NCBI GenBank assembly: GCA_030272155.1
Contig: CP126193.1
Coordinates: 3,224,001 to 3,288,000 of the forward strand
DNA length: 64,000 bases
Origin: Tetradesmus obliquus
Taxonomy: Eukaryota > Chlorophyta > Chlorophyceae > Sphaeropleales > Scenedesmaceae
Direction of reading: 5' to 3'
Shown here: positions 1-7,929 of the stretch, piece after piece
Layout of the letters: each line of letters begins with the position of its first letter
How positions within the stretch are numbered: position 1 is the stretch's first letter
The notes under the pieces: generated by a model
Database searches by the model: none
Told to the model about the DNA's origin: nothing
What the model saw: the letters and a program-made list of their open reading frames with translations, nothing else
Program-made: the position numbers and the translations under genes

Positions 1-876
1 CCATGGTGGCCAGCAGGGAGTTGTAGACCGGGGTGATGCCCAGCAGCAGGCAGAAGACGCCGCCCAGGGTCTGGATGATCCAGAGCGCCCACAGCCTGCC
101 GCGCATGCCGTAGTGGCGGGCAGCGAGGTCTGCAGGGGATGGTTTGACAGACAAGCAGAAGGTGCGGCAGCAGGTGGTCAGGTCCAGGCTCTTGTCGAGT
201 GTGGTTGGGTTACAATCTGTGCTGCATGTGGTTGCATCAGCTGTCAAGATCTGAACGCAGCACGCCTTGCAGGCGGAGGTGTCAACGGGTGCGTGCAGGC
301 AACCTGTACTGCAGTGCAGTACACTGTACTACAATGCAATGCAGTACACTGTACACTGATGAGCAGGCGCCCCGGCCAGCACCTGCACCTACCTGAGATC
401 ATGCCACCTGATGCGCGTGTGAAGATGTTCATCATGCCGAAGATACTACCCAGCGCGCCTGCCAGCACGGGTGTCAGGCGGAACTGGTCGTACTGCAGGA
501 GCAGCAGCAGCGGCAGGAGCAGCAGCAGCAGCGGAGGTCTGTCAGATGTCTAGCGTGATGACCGCAGCTTGATGTCCACACATTCCGCAACCTTCTGCAA
601 GCCACTCCACTGCACACAGCTTCAGTGCTTTGTGTTTTATACATTGTGTCCCGTAGTGATACGTAACACGGCAAATAGCATGTCATTCTCAGCTCACCAG
701 GTAGTACACGATCACGTTGTCCACCACCAGCTCCACTCCGAAGCAGTAGCCGTAGTTGAGGCACATGATCCAGCTGCGGTAGTTGAGCAGGGCTGCCTTG
801 AGTGTGTTGGGGCTCCTGTCCTTGACCTTGGCCTTGGAGGCCAACAGCTCACGGAAGTTGCCCTCGGGAAGGTCCT

Positions 877-910
<34 letters not shown>

Positions 911-2694
911 TTTTGTCACATCCTGTCACCACCAGCAACTGTGTTACATCCTGTCACCATTGAGCATGTGTACCACCTGGTGCATCCAAGCACGCGGCAG
1001 CCAGCAGCAGCTGTCCAATGCACATGTAAAGCTGAAAACAACCGACTGCAGCAGCAGCAGCAGCAGCAGCAGGGGCATGGCCAGCGCCGCGTCTCACCTG
1101 AGCGAACAGCATGATGGATGCTCCCAGGATGATGTGTGCAGCAGCAGGCACAAAGAAGGCCCAGCGCCACGCAATGAAGCTCGGCTGGCTGGCTGAGATG
1201 CCCTTCCACAGCAGCGGCATCAGGAAATGAGTCACGCCTCCTCCCATGTTTCCCCAGCCTGCTGCAATGGCGTTGGCGCTGCCCACAATCTTGGTGTTGA
1301 ACATGGAGGTGCACCAGAACTGGCAGCACACAAAGGCCGCCAGGGAGAATCCGATGAACAGGCGCAGCACGATGAAGCCGGCAGCACCTGCAGGGCGTGC
1401 CATGAAAGAAGAAGCGTTGTGTCAGACTTGGATTGTGGCAGTAACAGCAGGTGTGGCAGGATGTGGGTTCTACAATACACCATGAGGTTAGCCAGAACAA
1501 GTTGTGAGCCATTGAACCAGGCCAACTGAGCAATTGCTGCACATCACTGCTGGACAGCAATGCGTGCTAGCCTAGCCTGGGGCGTATCGCCTGCAGCTGT
1601 GTTGGGCATGCTACAGGGGCGCTGCTCTGCAGCTCACCTTGCACGATGGACATGCAGAAGATGGCCGGGCTTGTGAGTAGCAGCAGGAAGCCAAAGCCAT
1701 ACCTGCAGCAGCAGCAGCAAGATGCAGCAAAGTAAGCAAGGTGTGGAGCACTGTGACATTGTTGCAGTTCAGAGACTGCTTCCCGTAGGCAGGTGCTGCT
1801 GGCGAGAAAACACACTCAGTTGCTATGCATGCAAGACCTTGCAGCTGCTGTGTGGGGGCACAAGCTGCTGCTGCAGCAACGCCTGCGCACCTTGGACCAT
1901 ACATGTCCACCATGTTGCCCATCATAACACGGGATGCTGCAGCAGAAGCAACGCAGCACAGCAGCAGCAGCAGCAGCAGCGGTGAGCAGTGTGCTTCCCT
2001 GTCATGACACATGGTGCACTGAGGAAGTGCTCCAGCACTGCTGTCAGGCCTCAGCCTGCTGCAATCCCAAACAGCTGGGTAAAGCTGTAACTTGCATCTG
2101 TGCTGCTACCGCAGCCAGGCTGCTGTTGTGATGTGTGCACTGCTAGTTGCTGCTGTGCTGCTTGCTTTGGCACTCACCAACAGCGCCGACCACTGCTGCA
2201 ATGCCTGCATTTCCAACATCCACCCTGGTGAGGTCCAGGCTGTCACGAATGACTGGTAGCAGGGCCTGCAGGAAGAAGCCAAGGGAGCAAGCAGTTGCAA
2301 CGACAGCAGCAGGGCAGCAAATCGCATCAGCAAAGCAAGGTAAGTTTAGCATGCATGTAGAGTAATGCCTGGAGCCATCACGTGATTGAAGTCGAGCAAT
2401 GAGTGCGTGTTTCCGCTGGCTAGCCCAGGCGATTGGCAGGGCTGCATGCGCCCACGTGACTAGCAATACTGTACAGGCGGCAACGCGTGACACCGAGCCA
2501 TCGTCGTTGCTTACCGCAGGTGCAAACGTGCTGATGAACGTAAGCATAAACGCAATCCAGTTGAGGTGGAATGCGCGCATGTAGGGAGGGCCAAAGGACA
2601 GAATCCTGATCGTCTTTGCCTTGCCCTCAGAGTCCTTGGGCATCGGCTGGTCGCCCGTACAGAACTGGAAAAGCGGTGGGTTTGGTTCTGCCAT
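1..2694 (-). CDS. NRT2: NRT2-type MFS nitrate/nitrite transporter, 5' eight exons (partial)
   Basis: High-affinity nitrate importer of the plasma membrane (MFS, nitrate-nitrite porter family). I place exons, reading leftwards, at 2694-2515, 2265-2178, 1936-1891, 1702-1638, 1387-1098, 874-698, 492-393 and 129-1. All junctions have GT donors and CAG acceptors, and the phases join without a break, giving about 358 codons. NRT2 signatures are visible: [20 protein letters not shown] before TM1, PVIRDSLDL, a [12 protein letters not shown] segment, the family signature region GFSLAAF then [20 protein letters not shown] in exon 5, [17 protein letters not shown] in exon 6, and [20 protein letters not shown] in exon 8. 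NRT2 proteins are usually about 500-550 aa, so roughly 150-190 residues lie beyond the left edge. The start is the ATG at 2694, giving a short hydrophilic N-terminus as in the family. No break is seen in the visible part. Confidence 0.93.
315..354. repeat. Short direct and inverted repeat in an NRT2 intron
   Basis: The 15-mer TGCAGTACACTGTAC occurs at 315-329 and again at 340-354. Just upstream, GTACTGCAGTGCAGTAC forms a near-perfect palindrome. The segment lies in the intron between exons 7 and 8 and could form a hairpin in the RNA. No function is evident. Confidence 0.5.
878..907. repeat. (CAG)10 tract inside an NRT2 intron, next to the exon 6 acceptor
   Basis: Ten perfect CAG triplets (CTG on the coding strand) end a few bases before the 3' splice site of exon 6 and appear to serve as its pyrimidine-containing tract. 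Similar shorter tracts occur at 1049-1072 (8 units), 1706-1717 (4 units, next to the exon 4 acceptor) and 1959-1979 (7 units). The polyglutamine or polyleucine frames they create are not genes. Confidence 0.85.
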
Positions 2695-3507
2695 GTTTGC
2701 GTTTCCTTCGTCGAGTCAGGCAAGACGGGTTGGGGTGAGCCAAGCGATTACTGGCTTGTTTTGTGCAAGAAAAGCATAAGAGGAGTGATTGTGCATGTGT
2801 ACTTGCACTCGTGATGCCCACATGGGCCCACGTGTGTACTATATACATGTGATCGGTCGGCCCAGGTGCCTGCCTCCTGCAAGGGACGTGGGTGATTTGC
2901 CTGGAGCACGCTAGGAGAGCCTTGGCAGCAGGCCCCTAACGTGGTAGATTTTTTATGGTGCTAGTTCTGATGCATCAAAGAGCACTTTCATTTCTGATTT
3001 AGTCATGAGTGCTTTCTGAAGTGCCCGAGCGGTTCTTGCCACGGCAAAGAAAAGGAGCCCGTGCTTGGCGCCGAGGTCACTGGCCTTCGCTGACGCAGAA
3101 GAGTCCCGTTTGATCACTATAAAAATACAATAACCCTCATGATTTTGAAACTTCAAGCAGTCTGAAAGCTGGCACGCCCCGGGTCACAGACTGTATGTCT
3201 ATGACAAAGCCAAGTTGGTCAGAGCTGTTGTTGGGCCAGTCGACACAGGTATCACGGCCACGAAGATCGCAACAACCAGAGTACGACATCAGTTTTGCAG
3301 GCAAAGAGCCTGCCAGACAGATGCAGTCCAAAAGGGCATGCAGTGGCATTGAGCGTTGGCCTAAGCCAGTGCTCAGTGACCAGTCAACAGGGAACTGAAA
3401 ATAAATCAAAAAGTCAAAACCCTTCGAACCCTTTGAACACGTAACCTTCATAGACCTGCTTGCCTCACGCAGTGCCATAACTGGCAGGCTGTCTCTCCTG
3501 GGCAGCA
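2695..3507. other. Intergenic and 3'-flanking stretch without a confident gene
   Basis: This 813-bp stretch separates the NRT2 start from the left half of the interrupted membrane-protein gene. It holds the NRT2 promoter region at its left end. Minus-strand frames open at 3137-3508 and 2953-3156 could be C-terminal exons of the interrupted gene: a CAG/GTGTGC donor lies just before its TAG near 3508. They match no family I recognise, so I do not call them. Confidence 0.5.
2840..2845 (-). promoter_or_regulatory. Candidate TATA box for the NRT2 gene
   Basis: A TATATA core lies 146 bp upstream of the NRT2 ATG and reads TGTATATAG on the minus strand. Position and composition suit a core promoter. 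No nitrate-responsive element was identified. Confidence 0.4.
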
Positions 3508-3670
3508 CTATGGCTGCACACCTGCTGTAGCGCTGCCAGCAGTCTGGCGGCCAGACTCTGCAGCGCGACAGTGACTGTCCTTATTCCTGAGCTCAATAGC
3601 CCGCCTGCTGGCATGCTGCTTATCCAGAGAAATTTGCAGGCTTGTTAGCCATGCAGACACAATGCCATTG

Positions 3671-3691
3671 CTGCTGCTGCTGCTGCTGCTG
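3671..3691. repeat. (CTG)7 triplet tract
   Basis: Seven CTG units on the plus strand encode the run of serines in the interrupted membrane protein on the minus strand. The length is prone to slippage. Confidence 0.8.
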
Positions 3692-4259
3692 CCAGAGCAG
3701 CTGCAGCAGCGGTTGTACAGTTTGCTGACGTGCTGCCAGAGCTGCTGCCACTGCACGAGCCGTGCCAGCTTCCACACCACCGACGCAACAAACACCACAT
3801 TCAAAAACAGCAGCAAGGCACCAGCTGTCTTGGCGTATGCCGGGCTAGGCTGAGTGCTGCCATATGGCAAAAATGTGAGGGCGACATAGCTGGTCAAAGT
3901 CAAGCACACCATACTCTGCAGCGCAACATGGCCAGCAGCAATTGTGGAATGCGGCCGCAGTACTGCCAGCAGCAACCCCATCAATACAAATGTACCAGTC
4001 AGCGCAAGCGCCTGGTGGTAGATCTGCGTCTGTGCTGTGAAAGTGCTCACGGCAACAATGCCAGACGTCTGGAAGCATACCACGGCCTCAAACCATGCAC
4101 GATCCTTTCTGTAGCTCCGCACAAGGAAGCCATAGTGCAGCTGGAAATAACTATCATCTGTATGCGTGCGGTTGCGCCAGATGAACACCGCAAGGGCAGC
4201 TGGCAGCACAATGCACACAAGCAGCACTCCAGGCACCCCTACTGCTAGCGCCCAAGTCA

Positions 4260-4262
4260 GAT
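4260..4262. other. Target-site duplication (GAT), left copy
   Basis: GAT immediately precedes the left terminal CACTGGG of the array and is repeated directly after the right terminus at 63650-63652. Keeping one copy restores the host reading frame, which supports a true 3-bp duplication. Confidence 0.85.
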
Positions 4263-4287
4263 CACTGGGTCTCATATTCATTCTCAC
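4263..4287 (+). repeat. Left terminal inverted repeat of the array / module A
   Basis: It begins with 14 bp (CACTGGGTCTCATA) matched perfectly by the other end, then three mismatches, then ATTCTC matched again. CACTG termini with a 3-bp duplication recall CACTA/EnSpm elements, although the transposase inside the array belongs to another family. Confidence 0.8.
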
Positions 4288-4952
4288 AGGGCCTTTTGCC
4301 TGCCAAGTATCTGAGTTGCAACAGTATCAATCGCAAACTCGTACGTGTAAGGACGGTTACCACAGGCACACAATGCAGGGCTGAAGAGGCTGAATGCATG
4401 CACTCCTGCTGTGCTGCGTGCTGCTGCTGCTGTCGACCCCCCAGAAGTACTGCTTTTCAGCACATGTAACTTCCGCACAGAACAGCAACGAAAACGGTAC
4501 TTGGGGCAAGGCTGCCAACAGCACACATCAGCACAGCAAGGGGCCAGGAGCTGGTTGCAGGCAGCAGGTGGGCCAGCTGGGCTGCTGCTGCAGCGCGCTG
4601 CATCACTGTGTCACACCCAAATTATCGAGATGCACAAAACGCGTTATTTGCAAGTAGCAAAGCCAGGCAGGGCGAACATCACGAGTGCACACCAGCAATG
4701 TAATGCCATCACAGAAGCACACACAAGCCCACAGTGCATGGTCAGCCCTGCTGCTGCTGTCAGATGCAAGCATACTTTTTATGTTTCACTCGAAGCAGCA
4801 CAGCAGGGCCAAAACACGCAAATCCCCGCAGTTTCTTAGGGCGCCCAGGGACATACGTAAACTCGGTTTTCTGGACATGCACGCAGGCTGCGCACAATCT
4901 GAGCACACCAATAGATGCATACGGATCTTGACTATGTACCTGCATGTACGAG

Positions 4953-4977
4953 GCGAGAATCTTTATGAGACCCAGTG
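4953..4977 (-). repeat. Right terminal inverted repeat of module A (first internal copy)
   Basis: It ends TATGAGACCCAGTG, the reverse complement of the left terminus. Here it is followed by ACT and module B, whereas the last copy at 63625-63649 is followed by GAT and host sequence. Confidence 0.8.
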
Positions 4978-5165
4978 ACTTCAATTAAATATTCATGATT
5001 ACTCAACAGACAATACTGCATTCACAATACAGTGCTACACAATGACATAGCATGCTAATGCCGTCTGCACAGCCAAGCCGCACCCTCAACCAAGCACCGC
5101 CGGCGTCACTACTGCTCATGTCCAAGGTTCACCACTGACTAGGGTTTGTACTGTAACTGCAGAAC
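4978..5165 (+). promoter_or_regulatory. Transposase 5' flank in module B, AT-rich start
   Basis: The 188 bp before the transposase ATG open with an AT-rich patch (ATTAAATATT at 4983-4992) that could act as a TATA-like element about 175 bp upstream. They also contain CAATAC repeated within about 20 bp. This is the only promoter-like sequence between module A and the gene. Confidence 0.35.
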
Positions 5166-7078
5166 ATGACCTTGACAGTCGGCCTGGAGGCTGCCGCTGG
5201 CCTTGCATACAGGGCCAACAGGGGCAATGTCAATGCAGCCACAGCGGCCATGCGCACCATGCTAGAGGACGCAGGCCTGCCTGTGCCCTCTAATCCACTG
5301 CAATACATGCGGATTTGGGGCCCGCGCATGGATGTTGACGGCAACATTGTCGTCCCTGAGTCAGGCAGCGGCCGTCCGCCAAAACTGACTGATGCTCAGA
5401 CGCACACATGCTATGCTGAATGCCTCAACTGGTATGCAGCAGGCAGGCCGCGGCCGTACGAGTCGGTACACGCGCTCATGACAACCAACCCCGTGGTGCG
5501 TGACATCATCACAGCCGCTGGCGTCTCCGGCGAGACCCTGACCAGGCACATGAGGCAGATTGACCCGCACTTCCAGTATGGCAAGGTGCGCAACCGGCCC
5601 TACCTGGACGCGCAGCACAAGCGGGACAGGGTGACATCGTGTGGTGAGAAGCTGCAGGTGTTTGAGGAGCAGAAGCCTTGGGTGGTGTATGTGGATGAAA
5701 AGGTGATGTGCCTCAGCCAATGCTGCACCAGGGGCTGGTATAGCAGCGATGCAGAGGACTTTGCCTGGAGCATGCCACGGCTCACGCGCAACCGCAAGAC
5801 GATCAAGCTGAAGTACATCATTGGCGTCAACTACCAGCTGGGGCCTGTGTGGATCAAGTTCTTCACAGGCACAACTGGCATGCCATGGGACAGGGAGGGC
5901 TGTGCTTACCGGGTGAGTTCATGCCATGAACAGCTTGGGGGGCCTGCCAGCAGTAACGTGCTGCACCGCCTGCTGCAGAGCTGCTGCCCAGCGCACGGCG
6001 CGGCCGCACGGGTCATCAGCAGCACCCGCGTGAAGCCACAGCACACTGAACCCAAAGGCCAGTGCTGCTGTTGCCAGTGCCTCATCCTTGGCTTGCCTGA
6101 TTGCCAGCGTGTCACCCCGGTTGTTGCGCCTGCCATCCTCTGTATCTATGTGTTGCTCCCCTTGAACCTCAATCAGCAAGCTGTGTGGCTTCAGCAGCAT
6201 GGCATCCCACTTGTGCCGGTTCAGCCACAGCCCCTTGCTGCTGCCAGCTACCTGCAGCTGTATCTTCTTGCTAATAGCAACTGCCTCAACAGCATAGCAG
6301 TCAACAGCTGCAGACTGGTCCAGCAATTGATACAGCAACCTCTCATGCTTGCTGCCCCTGCGCGTGCACACGTGGCATGCGAATGGCTGCTGGCCACGGG
6401 ATGCTGTTTGCAGTGCCAGCAGCCTTGTGTGCTTCCTGTTGCAGCACTTGCACTTGAACACAAGCTTGAGGGTGCTGTATGCTGCTTGGTCCTTCAGCAG
6501 CATGTAGTTTAATTCTGGCTTATACAGCTGTTCAGCCTCCTTGCTAAACTTCCCCCTGGGCCTGCCGCCGCGTGCCGCTGCTGCTGTGCTGCTGCCTGCA
6601 CTGCTGCTGGTACCTGCAGACCACCACAAATGAGGAGGCAACAGGCATGACAGCTGATGAGTATGAGGATTGCATCTGGGACCTCAACCTCAACCTGGAC
6701 ACCATCTCAGAACGCCTGGGTTTGCAGCGCCACGCGCCCTGGCTGCTGTCACAGGACAACAGCACAGCCCACACCAAGGCTGAGCTTGCGTCGCTAGGCA
6801 TCTGGCCTGCAGGCAGGCTTTTGAGTTTGCCAGCCCTGAGTCCTGACATGCACAAGGTAGTGGAGCATGTGCATGCATACCTGACCCAGGCAATGACAGC
6901 CTGGCGTTATGCGCGCTGGAACAACAAGCCCAATGACAAGGAGTGCATAGCCAAGTTGGTGGAATTGTTCTTTGCCTACCCAGCTGCTTCTGTCCAGGCT
7001 GATATTGATAGCCTCCCAGCAACCTACCAGGCAATCATTAACAGTGGTGGGCTGTATGCCCCACCAGGCCTGAGGTAG
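5166..7078 (+). CDS. IS630/Tc1-mariner-type DDE transposase, two exons (unit 1)
   Basis: Exon 1 is 5166-5912 and exon 2 is 6620-7078. The intron 5913-6619 has a GTGAGT donor and a CTGCAG acceptor and lies in phase 0. The spliced product is 401 aa. Residues about 68-135 hold a helix-turn-helix region (GSGRPPKLTD onwards) followed by a linker typical of mariner proteins (VRNRPYLDAQHKRDR). The DDE domain shows VVYVDEK (D177), a strand near 214-238 (KLKYIIGVNY, then WIKFFTGTTG), LSQDNSTAH (D295) and SPDMHKVVEH (E331). The spacing from D295 to E331 is 35 residues (DD35E-like). The intron falls between the first and second catalytic aspartates, so unspliced RNA cannot give a complete active site. 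An unspliced frame runs on to 6512 only because the intron carries a gene on the other strand. The enzyme would act in the nucleus to cut and join transposon ends; which ends it recognises is not shown. Confidence 0.85.
5913..6619 (+). other. Spliceosomal intron of the transposase hosting an antisense gene (unit 1)
   Basis: This 707-bp intron is bounded by GTGAGT and CTGCAG. The nuclease frame on the minus strand ends at 5919, directly next to the donor hexamer (5913-5918), and runs open through the acceptor. The intron is therefore almost entirely coding sequence for the other strand. Confidence 0.8.
5919..6503 (-). CDS. Zinc-ribbon, PD-(D/E)xK / Vsr-like endonuclease nested antisense in the transposase intron (unit 1)
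   Basis: The frame is open from 6683 to 5919. I use the first in-frame ATG at 6503 (194 aa). Upstream only TTG at 6641 or CTG codons occur, so a longer N-terminus (240 aa from the TTG) would need a non-AUG start or a spliced upstream exon. Numbering from the TTG: C64/C67 and C89/C92 form a zinc ribbon; E100 lies in SKHERLLYQLL; D146 in HKWDAMLL; E158 and Q160 in LLIEVQGEQH; H164; then an alpha/beta end with D186 and GFSVLWL near 197-203. The order helix-E, D, E-x-Q, GEQH and a final strand matches restriction-like nucleases of the Vsr/DUF559 type, in which IEVDGEQH is common. It is probably a DNA nuclease acting in the nucleus; its target is unknown. It may act like a homing endonuclease for the intron or assist transposon mobility. 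It is not a reverse-transcriptase-linked endonuclease, since no such domain is present. Confidence 0.72.
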   Translation of the reverse strand: MLLKDQAAYSTLKLVFKCKCCNRKHTRLLALQTASRGQQPFACHVCTRRGSKHERLLYQLLDQSAAVDCYAVEAVAISKKIQLQVAGSSKGLWLNRHKWDAMLLKPHSLLIEVQGEQHIDTEDGRRNNRGDTLAIRQAKDEALATAALAFGFSVLWLHAGAADDPCGRAVRWAAALQQAVQHVTAGRPPKLFMA

Positions 7079-7929
7079 AGGTTGGTGCATGCACTGCTTG
7101 CGCAACTCATGCAGATGGGTTGCCTGCTGCTGTTCAACTTGGTTGCTGCAAGCTGTTGCAACAGCTGATGTGGTGTAGTGACAGCACTGCATATGCTGGA
7201 TGCATTTCATACCTGCTGCAACGTGATTGTCTTGGTTGTTGATGGGCATGGTGTGTTGGCACCCACAGCTGCTGGCGGCACTCGCGCTGCTGCTGCTGCC
7301 GAGTGCCTGGCAGCAATGCTCCATGCCTGACATGTGCCTGCAGGAGGCAATGGCACAGTAGAGATGGTATGTTACTGGCGGAGGTTCTGGTGCTGATAAG
7401 TAAATCGTGTAGAGCCTGGCTGCTGCTGAAATGCAGCAGACCAGTTCTGCCAGGAGGGCGCAGCTGCTGCTCTGGCCAGCATGCTGCACAGCTGCAATGC
7501 TCATGCTAGGTAGCACGCTGTGTGTTCTACTGAAATATCACTTCTGAACTGCGGATGCGTGTTGCAATACATCGATGTCTGGCCAGGTTGTTGCTCCTCA
7601 CCTGCTGCACGATTGCGTGATGCCTGCTCGTCCTCGCCCGACCTCCTGCTCCTGCCGTGCTCCTATCCGACATTTGAAGCCATATAGTATATTTCCGCGG
7701 TTGTGATCAGGGATTCCTGTCGCGCTACAGCAAGCAAGGTGGTAAGATCATGCCGAGTCAAACTTGGCAACGGCAAAGCTATGCGTGCAGCGATGCTTAC
7801 ATCCGGTGATAGTAGTCAGAAACTGCGAACTTCGATGCTGTATCACTGCAAATATTACCAGCGGCTGAGCTGCTGGTTCGCAACACACGTCAACAGCCCT
7901 AAACCCATGCCATGCAGGGGCTCGATACT
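7079..7929. other. Non-coding 3' part of module B (unit 1)
   Basis: These 851 bp follow the transposase stop and reach the next module A. The visible frames are short or are antisense shadows. A TATA-like patch (CATATAGTATAT near 7681-7692) lies in a locally AT-richer segment, and a pyrimidine-rich stretch (TCGTCCTCGCCCGACCTCCT) lies just before it. The segment ends GATACT, which abuts the next A terminus. It could hold a promoter, a replication start or captured host DNA. I cannot tell which. Confidence 0.4.

Larger units (their letters stand above)
3508..4262 (-). pseudogene. C-terminal part of an algal multi-pass membrane protein, split by the array
   Basis: This is the 3' portion of the gene whose 5' portion lies at 63650-64000. 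It begins LTWALAVGVPGVLLVCIVLP and has about five hydrophobic segments with the motif LHYGFLVRSYRKDRAWFEAV between them, followed by a serine run encoded by CAG/AGC triplets and a basic tail. I recognise this as the C-terminal membrane domain of large green-algal proteins that often carry extracellular cysteine-rich GCC2/GCC3 or EGF-like repeats; the molecular function is unknown. Joined to the right half across one GAT copy, the frame reads AGYH-LTWAL, as expected for the family. Translation may end at the TAG near 3508 or continue through a splice. The gene is probably inactive on this haplotype because 59 kb interrupts a coding exon. Confidence 0.7.
4263..4977. mobile_element. Module A, first copy: 715-bp element with terminal inverted repeats
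   Basis: The left end reads CACTGGGTCTCATA and the right end is its reverse complement. The inverted repeats extend to about 25 bp with about 21 matches. Inside the array every A is preceded and followed by ACT, like a 3-bp target duplication. The module has short open frames on both strands with low-complexity, Cys/Gln/His/Ala-rich translations and no recognisable domain, so I see it as non-coding. It resembles a MITE-sized non-autonomous transposon or a long terminal direct repeat of a composite element. Confidence 0.75.

Noticed and set aside
569-1114. 181-aa plus-strand frame with polyglutamine runs
   Set aside because: It is antisense to NRT2 exon 6 and adjacent introns. The glutamine runs are intronic CAG tracts.
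2953-3508. Minus-strand frames as a separate gene between NRT2 and the interrupted gene
   Set aside because: They show no recognisable domain or start context. They may be terminal exons of the interrupted gene, but the splice sites are too uncertain to call.
4411-4839. 142-aa plus-strand frame within module A and its neighbours
   Set aside because: Composition is biased by GCA/CAG triplets, overlapping frames on both strands are equally open, and no motif is recognisable.
4263-4977. Module A as the LTR of a retroelement
   Set aside because: A-B-A superficially looks like LTR-internal-LTR, but the ends are CA...TG rather than TG...CA, A is flanked by short duplications inside the array, and no gag, reverse transcriptase, integrase, primer-binding site or polypurine tract is visible.
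5166-6512. A single uninterrupted 448-aa plus-strand gene
   Set aside because: After residue 249 the translation becomes low-complexity and Leu/Gln/Cys-rich. The GTGAGT donor and the matching phase-0 exon at 6620 restore the transposase domain, so the tail is intron read through in antisense to the nuclease.
6794-7516. 240-aa minus-strand open frame in each unit
   Set aside because: It lies largely antisense to transposase exon 2, is rich in Cys/His/Gln/Ala, and shows no domain. It is a shadow of the coding exon.
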